19,390 nt of DNA from Paracoccaceae bacterium (GTDB taxonomy: Bacteria > Pseudomonadota > Alphaproteobacteria > Rhodobacterales > Rhodobacteraceae). The stretch spans positions 1-19,390 of the forward strand of contig JABSSB010000009.1 of NCBI GenBank assembly GCA_013214715.1, read 5' to 3'. Position 1 is the stretch's first letter; each line of letters opens with the position of its first letter. This document shows, one piece after another, positions 6,884-14,602 of this stretch. The position numbers were made by a program, and so were the translations under genes. The notes under the pieces were generated by a model. That model was not told the DNA's origin. It made no database searches and saw only the letters and a list, made by a program, of their open reading frames with translations.

Positions 6884-8193
6884 ACACCGCCGATCTGAGT
6901 TTTGCCAAATTGGACGCCGACAAATTGTTTCGGCGCAAGCGTCTGATCGGGTTTGGAATTCCCACCGTGATCGCGGTCTACCTGGTCTATATTTTCTTTG
7001 TCTTTGACATTCCCGGTCTCGCGCAGCGGGCTAATTTTGACAATGCGGTCACGCTGGCCTCGGACAGCTGGTCCCACAAGGTGCATGTGACGCGGGACAA
7101 TCGCAGTGGCGAAATCATCTACGCCGTCGAAGGCGAGCGCAAAGGCAGATATCCCGATGGCGAACGCCCCGATTGGGTCAGCGGCGATGAGGTGATCACC
7201 ATTGATTTGGGCGAGGGTCATGTGGTCCGCTACCTGCCCGACAACCGTACCGAGATCCAGGTGCCGGACTTCCCTCTGATCAAAGTGCAAGCCGAAGGTC
7301 GCGCCGTGACCAGCAACCTGCCTGATGATTTGCCAAGTTGGATTTCAGCCTCATCCCGGCGCATTGGCATTACCACACCCGAAGGGCGCATCACCCTGAC
7401 AGGTGCGCGTACCGAGGTGTTCAATTATTTCCCCGGGTGGGAGTTGTTCTGGTTCACCCTCGACAGTCCGTATTTCGGGCATAGCCTGCCAAAGATCCTG
7501 TTCGGAGAGCAGCTGGACCCCACGCGCAGTAACGTTGCCGGCGCTGTGTCTGATTGGTGGAACAATGCCATGTGGCGGCATAAGGATGTCGCCTGGGCGA
7601 TTGGCGAAACGATCCTGATGGCGTTTCTGGGCACGATGGGTGCCGCGATGATCGCCCTGCCTTTGGCGTTCATGGCCGCCAAGCGGTTTTCACCCTTTAT
7701 GATCCTGCGCGCGGCGACCCGGCGCTTGTTTGATTTTGTCCGCGGTGTGGATGCATTGATCTGGACGGTGGTTTTGGCGCGGGCTTTTGGACCGGGTCCA
7801 TTGACTGGAACACTGGCGATCCTGATCACCGATACTGGCACCTTTGGCAAAATCTTCTCGGAAGCGTTGGAGAATGTCGACAGCAAGCAGATCGAAGGTA
7901 TTGCCTCGACCGGGGCGAAGCCCCTGCAACGCTATCGCTTTGGTGTGATCCCGCAGGTCGTGCCTGTGCTGCTGGCACAGATCCTGTATTTCCTTGAATC
8001 CAACACACGGTCGGCCACAATCATCGGGGCGATTACAGGCGGTGGTATCGGTCTGATGCTGACCCAGGCGATCCAAACCCAGAAAGATTGGGAAGAGGTT
8101 GCCTATTACATCGTTCTCATCGTCGTTATGGTGATGTTCATGGATTGGTTTTCGGGCTGGTTGCGCGGCAAGTTGATTGGGCGGAAGGACTGA
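6880..8193 (+). CDS. phnE: Phosphonate ABC transporter permease PhnE2, with a large periplasmic insert
   Basis: Second permease of the phosphonate importer, overlapping phnE1 by ATGA. At 437 residues it is about 150 longer than PhnE1. The N-terminus has one membrane helix (about 23-45, IPTVIAVYLVYIFFVF). A hydrophilic segment of about 190 residues follows, then the normal multi-helix permease domain from about residue 240. The coupling loop is EALENVDSKQIEGIASTG, followed by VIPQVVP, parallel to PhnE1. The extra region is rich in short charged strands (for example RNGEIIYAVEGER-like spacing around residues 75-90) and should face the periplasm. Long PhnE2 proteins occur in other alphaproteobacteria; the role of the insert is not known to me. 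It is followed by a one-base TGATG overlap with the transferase gene. Confidence 0.92.
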   Translation: MNTADLSFAKLDADKLFRRKRLIGFGIPTVIAVYLVYIFFVFDIPGLAQRANFDNAVTLASDSWSHKVHVTRDNRSGEIIYAVEGERKGRYPDGERPDWVSGDEVITIDLGEGHVVRYLPDNRTEIQVPDFPLIKVQAEGRAVTSNLPDDLPSWISASSRRIGITTPEGRITLTGARTEVFNYFPGWELFWFTLDSPYFGHSLPKILFGEQLDPTRSNVAGAVSDWWNNAMWRHKDVAWAIGETILMAFLGTMGAAMIALPLAFMAAKRFSPFMILRAATRRLFDFVRGVDALIWTVVLARAFGPGPLTGTLAILITDTGTFGKIFSEALENVDSKQIEGIASTGAKPLQRYRFGVIPQVVPVLLAQILYFLESNTRSATIIGAITGGGIGLMLTQAIQTQKDWEEVAYYIVLIVVMVMFMDWFSGWLRGKLIGRKD

Positions 8194-8807
8194 TGGCACG
8201 TTTATCGGCCGACGCGCCCTTCATTCATGATGATTGCGAAATAACAGACAGCACATTCGGCGCCTTTGTCGAAATCGGCAGGGGCAGCCGCGTCGCGCAT
8301 TCAAGCCTAGATGATTACAGCTATTGCGACCGGTTTGCCGATATTGCGAACGCGCAGATCGGTAAATTCGCCAATATTGCGGCCTTTGCCCGGATCGGAG
8401 CCACGGATCACCCGTTGCACACGGCGTCGTGCCATCATTTCCTCTATCGCTCTCATGAATATTGGGACGATGCTGAGCGGGATGAGGCATTTTTTGCGCA
8501 TCGCAGGTCCCGCGTGGCCAAGATTGGGCATGATACCTGGATCGGGGCCGGTGCCATGGTCAAACCCGAGGTCAAGTTGGGCGATGGTGCTGTTGTTGCA
8601 GCGGGCGCAATGGTGACCAAAGACGTGGCGCCCTACACCATTGTGGCCGGCACACCCGCTAGGCCCTTGCGTCCAAGGCAGCCGGTGAAGATTGCAGACA
8701 GGTTGATCGCTTTGGCGTGGTGGGATTGGCCACATGATGCGTTGCGCAGGGCGCTGGATGATTTTCGCGGCCTTGAGGCTGAGGCGTTTCTGGAAAAATA
8801 CGAATAG
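8193..8807 (+). CDS. Phosphonate-operon hexapeptide-repeat acyltransferase
   Basis: A 204-residue left-handed beta-helix transferase of the xenobiotic acetyltransferase/DapH type. ATG 8193 shares a base with the phnE2 stop (TGATG), which decides the start. Hexapeptide repeats are visible in two blocks: IHDDCEITDSTFGAFVEIG near the N-terminus and VKLGDGAVVAAGAMVTKDV around residues 128-150, ending in the GTPARPLRP turn typical of the fold. The likely catalytic histidine is His73 in TDHPLHTAS. A family of this kind is repeatedly found in phn operons (TIGR03308). It may N-acetylate aminoalkylphosphonates and so replace the GNAT enzyme PhnO, which is absent here; that role is inference. Its stop lies seven bases from the convergent phnF stop. 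Confidence 0.9.
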   Translation: MARLSADAPFIHDDCEITDSTFGAFVEIGRGSRVAHSSLDDYSYCDRFADIANAQIGKFANIAAFARIGATDHPLHTASCHHFLYRSHEYWDDAERDEAFFAHRRSRVAKIGHDTWIGAGAMVKPEVKLGDGAVVAAGAMVTKDVAPYTIVAGTPARPLRPRQPVKIADRLIALAWWDWPHDALRRALDDFRGLEAEAFLEKYE

Positions 8808-8814
8808 CCTGCGC

Positions 8815-9534
8815 TCAGGTCTCCAGTGTCAGCGTCACCCTGTCACCTGCAAACCAAGTGCGTCCATATTCAATCGGTGCGCCAGTATTGTCGACATTGA
8901 CGCCTGAAGACCTCAGCAACGGATCGCCTTCGGACAGGTGCAGATGCAGGGCCTGGGTCGCCGTGGCCCGGACGGCGGTCAGGCGCGTAGACGCGCGGGT
9001 GTAATCATGGATGCCCACCACCTGCAGCGCTTCGGTCACGCTGCTGATTTCCGACAACGCATCTGTGATCTCAGGCAGCCGGTCCAAGGGAAACAGGCTT
9101 TCAAAGATAGCGATGGGCTGCCCATCTGCCAGAGATAGGCCTTGATAGGCGCAAACCGGCCGGCGGGTTGCGATCTGCAGGGCCTTGGCCTCCCCTTCGG
9201 TGGAGGATCGCCCTTCGATCTGAAGCACCCGTTTTTCGGGTCGCCTGCCTGCAGCGATCAGGTTTTCGTGGAACCGCACGCGGCGCCCGATCGGATAGTC
9301 CGTGGGTGTGGCCGCCACAAAGGCCCCTGCGCCGCGTCGTGTCCGGATCAAGCCTTCATCTACCAAGGCTGACAATCCGTGCCGAACAGTGTGCCGGTTG
9401 ACCCCAAACCTTTCGGCCAGAGCGGCCTCGGTCGGGAGCTTGTCGCCAGGGTCATAGCGCCCTTCGGCCAGATCACTGCGCAAAGCCTCGGCTATCGCTT
9501 TCCACATCGGGGTCTTTTTCCGGGTGTCACGCAA
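8815..9534 (-). CDS. phnF: PhnF-type transcriptional regulator (GntR family, HutC/UTRA subfamily)
   Basis: A repressor-type regulator of 239 residues. The first possible start is TTG at 9534, eleven bases after GAGGAG on the minus strand, and an in-frame stop lies just upstream. ATG at 9507 is an alternative giving 230 residues. The N-terminal winged helix covers about residues 10-75, with ALAERFGVNRHTVRHGLSAL as the recognition part and LIRTRRGAGAFV as the wing. A C-terminal UTRA effector domain extends from about 90 to 235, including RRPVCAYQGLSLADGQPI and EYGRTWFAGDRVTL. It is divergent from phnG and convergent with the transferase, so it most likely controls phnG-M, and perhaps itself, through the shared promoter. 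The effector is probably a phosphonate pathway compound or phosphate; this is not visible here. Confidence 0.9.
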   Translation of the reverse strand: MRDTRKKTPMWKAIAEALRSDLAEGRYDPGDKLPTEAALAERFGVNRHTVRHGLSALVDEGLIRTRRGAGAFVAATPTDYPIGRRVRFHENLIAAGRRPEKRVLQIEGRSSTEGEAKALQIATRRPVCAYQGLSLADGQPIAIFESLFPLDRLPEITDALSEISSVTEALQVVGIHDYTRASTRLTAVRATATQALHLHLSEGDPLLRSSGVNVDNTGAPIEYGRTWFAGDRVTLTLET

Positions 9535-9587
9535 GTTTCACAAAACTCCTCTGTCCTCTGACCTGCAAAATGGTAATATATGTATAG

Positions 9588-9601
9588 TTGTATAGAAACA
9601 A
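9588..9601. promoter_or_regulatory. Candidate PhnF operator in the phnF-phnG intergenic region
   Basis: TTGTATAGAAACAA is an imperfect palindrome (five matching pairs of seven, centre 9594/9595) in the 81-base gap between divergent phnF and phnG. The GT-N6-AC core fits the spacing of HutC-subfamily operators. A related half, TGTATAGT, sits just upstream at 9581-9588 and contains a possible -10 element TATAGT (9583-9588), so a bound repressor would cover the phnG promoter. Confidence 0.45.
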
Positions 9602-9615
9602 GAGAAGTTGTCGAG

Positions 9616-10071
9616 ATGGAAGATACTCTTGACGAACGCAGGTCTCGAAAAGCGTGGATGAGCGTGCTGGCCAAGGCACCTGAAGGACGCGTGGCCGAAT
9701 TGCTGGACGCTTCAATGGCCCGGCCAGAGTTCGACTGGTTGCGCGCGCCCGAGATCGGCAGCACGATGGTGCGCGCGCGTACAGGGGCGACTGGCGCACC
9801 CTTTAACTTGGGCGAGATGACGATCACCCGCTGCGCACTGGTGTTGAGCAGTGGTGAGGTGGGTCATGCTTACATCAAAGGCCGCCGCAAAGCGGATGCG
9901 GAAGCTGCCGCTCTTGTTGATGCCTTGATGCAGAGCCCGTTGGCAGAAAGCTTGCGCAAATCTGTCTTGGTGCCGCTTGAGGCTGACCTGGCTGCTGCCA
10001 AAGCAGCTCGCGCTGGTAAAGCGGCAGCGACCAAGGTGGATTTCTTCACTCTCGTGCGGGGGGATGACTGA
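9616..10071 (+). CDS. phnG: C-P lyase subunit PhnG
   Basis: Subunit of the C-P lyase core complex PhnGHIJ, which with PhnI couples the phosphonate to ATP-derived ribose as a 5-triphosphate. ATG 9616 is preferred over the in-frame ATG at 9580: it gives a 151-residue protein close to E. coli PhnG in length, and the earlier start would lie inside the operator/promoter. Typical features are RKAWMSVLAKAPEGRVAEL near the N-terminus, GAPFNLGEMTITRCAL in the middle, the GHAYIKGRRKADAEAAALVDAL block and the C-terminal VDFFTLVRGDD ending. It shares one base with phnH (TGATG). Identity is secure. Confidence 0.95.
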   Translation: MEDTLDERRSRKAWMSVLAKAPEGRVAELLDASMARPEFDWLRAPEIGSTMVRARTGATGAPFNLGEMTITRCALVLSSGEVGHAYIKGRRKADAEAAALVDALMQSPLAESLRKSVLVPLEADLAAAKAARAGKAAATKVDFFTLVRGDD

Positions 10072-10664
10072 TGGAACACTCAAGTTTGCAAGCGAAAACA
10101 CTTTTAGGTGGATTTGAGGCCCCGGCCATTCAATCGGCCCATGCCTTTCGGGGTATCATGCAGGCCATGGCCCGCCCGGGCAAAATCTTCGACATTGAAG
10201 GGGCGGAACCGCCTGCGCCGCTGTCCGCAGCCGCGGGATGCGTATTGCTGACGCTGTGTGATACAGACACGCCGGTCTATCTCGCCGGTGCTGCGGATAC
10301 ACCCGCGATACGGGCCTGGCTGGCCTTTCATACCGGCGCGCCGTTGGTTGGGCGGTCCGAATGCATGTTTGCGCTGGGCAGCTGGCGGGATTTGGCACCG
10401 CTGTCGTCTTATCCGATTGGCACGTCCCAATATCCGGATCGGTCCGCGACATTGATCGTGGAAAGTGCTGAGCTGACGCCAAACGGCCCAATGCTCACCG
10501 GACCGGGTATCAAGGACAGCGCGCAGCTCTCTTTGCCTGACATTGCCGCGTTCCAAGACAATCATGCGCTGTTTCCATTGGGCCTTGATTTCATCTTTAC
10601 CTGCGCAAACCGGCTCGCGGCGCTACCCAGAACGACGGAGGTGTCGGAATGTATGTCGCAGTAA
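10071..10664 (+). CDS. phnH: C-P lyase subunit PhnH
   Basis: A 197-residue structural subunit of the PhnGHIJ complex. It has the expected N-terminal stretch with SAHAFRGIMQAMARPGK, the ACVLL-like strand in AAGCVLLTLCDTDTPVYL and the C-terminal GLDFIFTCANRLAALPRTT. PhnH has a PLP-transferase-like fold without known catalytic residues and packs against the other subunits. The start ATG shares one base with the phnG stop, and the 3' end overlaps phnI by 16 bases. Length is close to that of E. coli PhnH. Confidence 0.95.
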   Translation: MEHSSLQAKTLLGGFEAPAIQSAHAFRGIMQAMARPGKIFDIEGAEPPAPLSAAAGCVLLTLCDTDTPVYLAGAADTPAIRAWLAFHTGAPLVGRSECMFALGSWRDLAPLSSYPIGTSQYPDRSATLIVESAELTPNGPMLTGPGIKDSAQLSLPDIAAFQDNHALFPLGLDFIFTCANRLAALPRTTEVSECMSQ

Positions 10665-11737
10665 AGGGTGGTGAACGGGCGATTGAAAACGCGCATGCCT
10701 GGCTGGCCGAAGAACGGCGCGGTGACAGCAACATCGCCGAATTGAGCGTTGCGCAGATCCGCGAGCAAATGAAACTGGCGGTGGATCGCGTCATGGCTGA
10801 GGGGTCATTGTATGATCCGGATTTGGCCGCCTTGGCGATCAAACAATCGCGCGGCGACCTGATCGAGGCGATCTTCCTGATCCGTGCCTATCGCACGACT
10901 TTGCCACGCTTTGGCACGTCCAAGCCAATCGACACCGGTGCGATGGCCTGTGACCGTCGTATTTCGGCGACCTTCAAAGACTTGCCCGGTGGTCAGGTTC
11001 TGGGTCCGACCTTTGACTACACCCATCGCTTGCTGGACTTCAAACTCGCCGCCGATGGTGAGGTGCCCGAAGCGGCATCGCGCCCGCCCATGTCGGGTGA
11101 GGTTCCGCATGTGACCGAGTTTCTCAATCGCGAAGGGCTGATCGAAGAGGCTCAGCCTGAGGACACTCCCCCTCCGGATTTGACGCGCGAGCCTTTGGAA
11201 ATGCCCGCCAACCGCGCATTGCGGCTGCAGGCTCTGACCCGGTCGGATGAAGGTTTCACCCTTGGCCTCGCCTATTCGACGCAGCGTGGCTATGCCCGCA
11301 ATCATGCTTTTGTAGGGGAATTGCGGATCGGTACTGTGTCGGTCGAAATGGACATCCCCGAACTTGGGTTTTCGGTCGAGATCGGAGAAGTCACCGTAAC
11401 CGAATGCGAAACCGTCAACCAGTTCAAAGGCTCCAAAACCGAACCACCACAATTCACCCGCGGATATGGGCTGGTGTTTGGTCAGTCGGAACGCAAGGCG
11501 ATTTCAATGGCTCTGGTGGATCGCGCGCTACGCTGGGAAGAACTGGGGGAAGACAATGTCGGCGCGCCGGCCCAGGATACCGAATTTGTCCTGTATCACG
11601 CCGACAATATTCAGGCGACAGGGTTCCTCGAACATATCAAACTGCCACATTACGTCGATTTTCAGTCCGAACTGGAACTGGTCCGCAAGCTGCGACGCGA
11701 GGCGGGCGTATCCCAGATGCAGGAGGCTGCGGAATGA
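10649..11737 (+). CDS. phnI: C-P lyase subunit PhnI
   Basis: Catalytic subunit that, with PhnG, H and L, displaces adenine from ATP with the phosphonate to give ribose 1-phosphonate 5-triphosphate; alone it acts as a nucleosidase. The 362-residue product begins MYVAVKGGERAIENAHAWL, almost the same as E. coli PhnI, after GGAGG at 10637-10641. Other conserved blocks are DPDLAALAIKQSRGDLIEA, PGGQVLGPTFDYTHRLLDF, GLAYSTQRGYARNHAFVGE, RGYGLVFGQSERKA and LPHYVDFQSELELVR. It overlaps phnH by 16 bases and phnJ by ATGA. Identity is secure. Confidence 0.96.
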   Translation: MYVAVKGGERAIENAHAWLAEERRGDSNIAELSVAQIREQMKLAVDRVMAEGSLYDPDLAALAIKQSRGDLIEAIFLIRAYRTTLPRFGTSKPIDTGAMACDRRISATFKDLPGGQVLGPTFDYTHRLLDFKLAADGEVPEAASRPPMSGEVPHVTEFLNREGLIEEAQPEDTPPPDLTREPLEMPANRALRLQALTRSDEGFTLGLAYSTQRGYARNHAFVGELRIGTVSVEMDIPELGFSVEIGEVTVTECETVNQFKGSKTEPPQFTRGYGLVFGQSERKAISMALVDRALRWEELGEDNVGAPAQDTEFVLYHADNIQATGFLEHIKLPHYVDFQSELELVRKLRREAGVSQMQEAAE

Positions 11738-12603
11738 GCGAGTATAACTTTGCCTATCTGGATGAGCAGACCAAACGGATGATCCGGCGCGCCATTCTCA
11801 AAGGGTTGGCCATTCCCGGCTATCAGGTGCCATTTGCCAGCCGCGAGATGCCGATGCCCTATGGCTGGGGGACGGGCGGTGTGCAGGTCTCGGCCGCGAT
11901 CCTGACCCCGGATGACAGGTTCAAGGTCATCGATCAGGGCGCGGATGACACCACAAACGCTGTCTCGATCCGGAGCTTTTTTGAACGCACGGCCAATGTC
12001 GCCACCACAACCGCGACCGAAGATGCCAGCGTCATCCAGACGCGCCATCGCATCCCCGAAGATACGCTGACCGAGGATCAGGTACTTGTGTATCAAGTGC
12101 CCATCCCCGAGCCGCTGCGGTTCTTGGAGCCGCGTGAAAGCGAAACCCGGAAGATGCACAGCCTCGAAGAATACGGCCTGATGCATGTGAAGCTTTACGA
12201 GGATATCAGCCGCCATGGCCATATCGCGACTTCATACGCCTATCCGGTCAAGGTCGAAGGCCGCTATGTCATGGACCCGTCCCCGATCCCGAAATTCGAC
12301 AATCCAAAACTGGACGACATGGCCGCGATCCAACTGTTTGGCGCCGGTCGTGAACAGCGCATCTATGCGCTGCCGCCCTATACGCAGGTGGTGAGCCTCG
12401 ATTTTGATGATCATCCCTTTGAGGCGTCAAAGGCGGATCAGATCTGTGGGCTTTGCGGGGCCGCAGACAGCTATCTGGACGAGGTGATTGTCGATGATGC
12501 GGGCGGGCGGATGTTCTGCTGCTCAGACACAGATTATTGTAGCCGCCGCCGCGCGGCGGGACATCAAGGCCCTGCCTTTCCGGGCAGTGAGGTGGCGGCA
12601 TGA
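11734..12603 (+). CDS. phnJ: C-P lyase radical-SAM subunit PhnJ
   Basis: The enzyme that cleaves the C-P bond of ribose 1-phosphonate 5-phosphate, releasing the alkane and leaving the 1,2-cyclic phosphate. The start at 11734 is set by the ATGA overlap with phnI and gives 289 residues. The cysteine pattern CX2CX21CX5C of PhnJ is intact at Cys238, Cys241, Cys263 and Cys269. The first residues of the pattern supply the 4Fe-4S ligands, and Cys269 matches the thiyl-radical Cys272 of E. coli. Gly29 in AIPGYQVPF matches the glycyl-radical Gly32. The protein is closely similar to E. coli PhnJ throughout, including VIDQGADDTTNAVSIR and MDPSPIPKFDNPK. All key residues are present, so the lyase should be active. 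Confidence 0.97.
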   Translation: MSEYNFAYLDEQTKRMIRRAILKGLAIPGYQVPFASREMPMPYGWGTGGVQVSAAILTPDDRFKVIDQGADDTTNAVSIRSFFERTANVATTTATEDASVIQTRHRIPEDTLTEDQVLVYQVPIPEPLRFLEPRESETRKMHSLEEYGLMHVKLYEDISRHGHIATSYAYPVKVEGRYVMDPSPIPKFDNPKLDDMAAIQLFGAGREQRIYALPPYTQVVSLDFDDHPFEASKADQICGLCGAADSYLDEVIVDDAGGRMFCCSDTDYCSRRRAAGHQGPAFPGSEVAA

Positions 12604-13370
12604 CACCGCTTTTGTCAGTTCAAGAGATCAGCAAATCCTATGGCACCCATATCGGTTGCGCGGATGTCTCCTTTGACCTGTATCCGGGCGAGGTCATGGG
12701 CATCGTGGGCGAAAGCGGGTCGGGCAAATCCACTTTGCTGAACTGCCTCGCCGGGCACATCGCGCCAGATTTTGGCCGTGTGGTGTTTGACACTCGCATC
12801 GACGGCCCGAAGGACACTGTAACCATGTCCGAACCGGAACGTCGCATGCTGGGCCGGACAGATTGGGCCTTTGTGCATCAGCATGCGCGTGACGGGCTAC
12901 GGATGGGCGTGTCAGCAGGGGGCAATGTGGGGGAACGCCTGATGGCTGTGGGAGAGCGGCATTACGGCGATATCCGACACAAGGCGGCCGACTGGCTGGA
13001 TCGGGTCGAGATTGACACCGACCGCATCGATGATCGCCCCACCACCTTTTCAGGCGGGATGCAGCAGCGGCTTCAGATTGCGCGCAACCTTGTGACCGGG
13101 CCGCGTTTGGTTTTCATGGATGAACCCACGGGCGGTCTTGATGTGTCGGTGCAGGCGCGACTTTTGGATCTGCTGCGCGGACTGGTGCGCGACATGGGCC
13201 TGTCGGCCATCATCGTCACCCATGATCTTGCGGTTGTGCGCTTGCTGGCGGATCGACTGATGGTCATGAAATCCGGTCATGTTGTCGAGGCCGGCCTGAC
13301 AGATCAGGTGCTGGACGATCCGCAACATGCTTATAGCCAGCTTCTTGTCAGCTCCGTTTTGCAGGTGTGA
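12600..13370 (+). CDS. phnK: C-P lyase ABC-type ATPase PhnK
   Basis: A 256-residue ATP-binding protein that docks on PhnJ in the core complex and is not a transporter subunit. It overlaps phnJ by ATGA. Walker A is GESGSGKST (37-45), the signature is FSGGMQQRLQIARNL, Walker B is LVFMDEPTGGLD and the switch is IVTHD. The PhnK-specific stretch VHQHARDGLRMGVSAGGNVG separates it from dipeptide transporter ATPases, and the C-terminal LLVSSVLQV ending matches E. coli PhnK. Three bases separate it from phnL. Confidence 0.95.
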   Translation: MTPLLSVQEISKSYGTHIGCADVSFDLYPGEVMGIVGESGSGKSTLLNCLAGHIAPDFGRVVFDTRIDGPKDTVTMSEPERRMLGRTDWAFVHQHARDGLRMGVSAGGNVGERLMAVGERHYGDIRHKAADWLDRVEIDTDRIDDRPTTFSGGMQQRLQIARNLVTGPRLVFMDEPTGGLDVSVQARLLDLLRGLVRDMGLSAIIVTHDLAVVRLLADRLMVMKSGHVVEAGLTDQVLDDPQHAYSQLLVSSVLQV

Positions 13371-13373
13371 GAA

Positions 13374-14057
13374 ATGATTGACCTCAAAGATGTGTCCAAG
13401 ACCTTCACGCTGCACAATCAGGGCAGTGCCGTCATCGAAGTGATCAGCAATGTGTCTTTTTCGGTGGCCGCGGGCGAATGCGTGGCGCTGACCGGCGCTT
13501 CGGGTGCTGGGAAATCCACATTGATGCGTATGATCTACGGCAACTACCTGACGCAATCCGGAGCCATCCGAATCGGTGATCTGGATGTCGTGACCGCGCA
13601 ACCGCGTGACATCATTGCCCTGCGCCGCGAAGTGCTTGGCTATGTCAGTCAGTTTTTACGGGTTGTCCCGCGCGTTCCCACCCTTGAGGTTGTTGCCGAT
13701 CCTTTGCGTGCGCTTGGCGTGCCCGCTGAGGACGCGCATCGTCGAGCGATGGACCTGCTGACCTTGCTGAACATTCCGGAACACCTGTGGACCCTGTCCC
13801 CCACGACCTTTTCCGGCGGCGAACAGCAGCGGGTGAATATCGCGCGGGGCTTCGCGCATAGCTATCCCGCATTGTTGCTGGACGAGCCGACCGCCAGCTT
13901 GGACGCGGCCAATCGCGACATCGTTCTGCAACTGATCGAAACCGCCAAGGCACGTGGCGCGGCGATCATTGGGATTTTCCATGACGAAGCCGCGCGCGCC
14001 CGAATATGCGACCGGGAAATCGATGTGAGCCTTTTTGCCCCCAAGGTGGCAGCATGA
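13374..14057 (+). CDS. phnL: C-P lyase ABC-type ATPase PhnL
   Basis: A 227-residue ATP-binding protein of the C-P lyase system. Walker A is GASGAGKST, the signature is FSGGEQQRVNIARGF, Walker B is ALLLDEPTASLD and the switch is GIFHD. PhnL is needed in the first, ribosyl-transfer step and is known to bind on PhnK in the E. coli complex. The start is ATG 13374, three bases after phnK. The stop overlaps phnN by ATGA. Length and the LWTLSPTTFSGG stretch are typical of PhnL. Confidence 0.95.
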   Translation: MIDLKDVSKTFTLHNQGSAVIEVISNVSFSVAAGECVALTGASGAGKSTLMRMIYGNYLTQSGAIRIGDLDVVTAQPRDIIALRREVLGYVSQFLRVVPRVPTLEVVADPLRALGVPAEDAHRRAMDLLTLLNIPEHLWTLSPTTFSGGEQQRVNIARGFAHSYPALLLDEPTASLDAANRDIVLQLIETAKARGAAIIGIFHDEAARARICDREIDVSLFAPKVAA

Positions 14058-14602
14058 CACTCGGTCGGCTGATCGCTGTTGTGGGCCCGTCCGGCGTTGG
14101 CAAAGACAGTGTCATGCGCGGCATTCACAGCGCCATGCCCAAGCTGCACCTTGTGCGTCGTGTCATCACCCGCGCTGCAGAACCTGACGGCGAAGCCCAT
14201 GATACGGTCAGCCTGTCAGAATTTCAGGACCTGGTCGATAACGGTGCCTTTGCTGTGCATTGGCAGGCACATGGATTGCATTACGGAATTCCGCAGATCG
14301 TGAAATATCACCTGAACAAGGGGACAGATTGCATGGCTAATTTCTCCCGATCTGCCCTTGGGCAGGTGTCCGAGTTGTTTCCGCGTCTTGTGGTTTTGAA
14401 CATCACTGCGAACCCTGCGACGCTTGCGGATCGCCTGGCCGCCCGCGGCCGCGAAACCGAAGGTGATATCGCAAAGCGCTTGGCGCAAGCGGACAAACCC
14501 TTGCCCGCCGGACTTGAGGTCATCCACCTGGCCAATGACCGCCCGTTGGAACAGACCGTCGCCTGCGCCCTGACCTTGTTGCGTCCGGAGGCTGTGGAGT
14601 AA
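14054..14602 (+). CDS. phnN: Ribose 1,5-bisphosphate phosphokinase PhnN
   Basis: Phosphorylates ribose 1,5-bisphosphate to PRPP, the last step that returns the ribose carrier to nucleotide synthesis. ATG 14054 in an ATGA overlap with phnL is chosen over upstream in-frame codons inside phnL, giving 182 residues, close to E. coli PhnN. It is a guanylate-kinase-like P-loop protein with GPSGVGKDS near the N-terminus, the RRVITRAAEPDGEAHDTVS region that contacts the substrate, and the RLAARGRETEGDIAKRL lid region. It lies between phnL and phnM, an order differing from the E. coli phnM-phnN order. Confidence 0.93.
   Translation: MTLGRLIAVVGPSGVGKDSVMRGIHSAMPKLHLVRRVITRAAEPDGEAHDTVSLSEFQDLVDNGAFAVHWQAHGLHYGIPQIVKYHLNKGTDCMANFSRSALGQVSELFPRLVVLNITANPATLADRLAARGRETEGDIAKRLAQADKPLPAGLEVIHLANDRPLEQTVACALTLLRPEAVE

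Noticed and set aside
9551..9570. CTGTCCTCTGACCTG upstream of phnG as a second Pho box
   Set aside because: The first unit is near the CTGTCAT consensus but the second is poor, and it lacks the clear 11-base phase seen upstream of phnC.
12600..14057. phnK and phnL as transporter ATPases
   Set aside because: Their family-specific stretches and their place between phnJ and phnN show that they belong to the C-P lyase complex, not to an importer.
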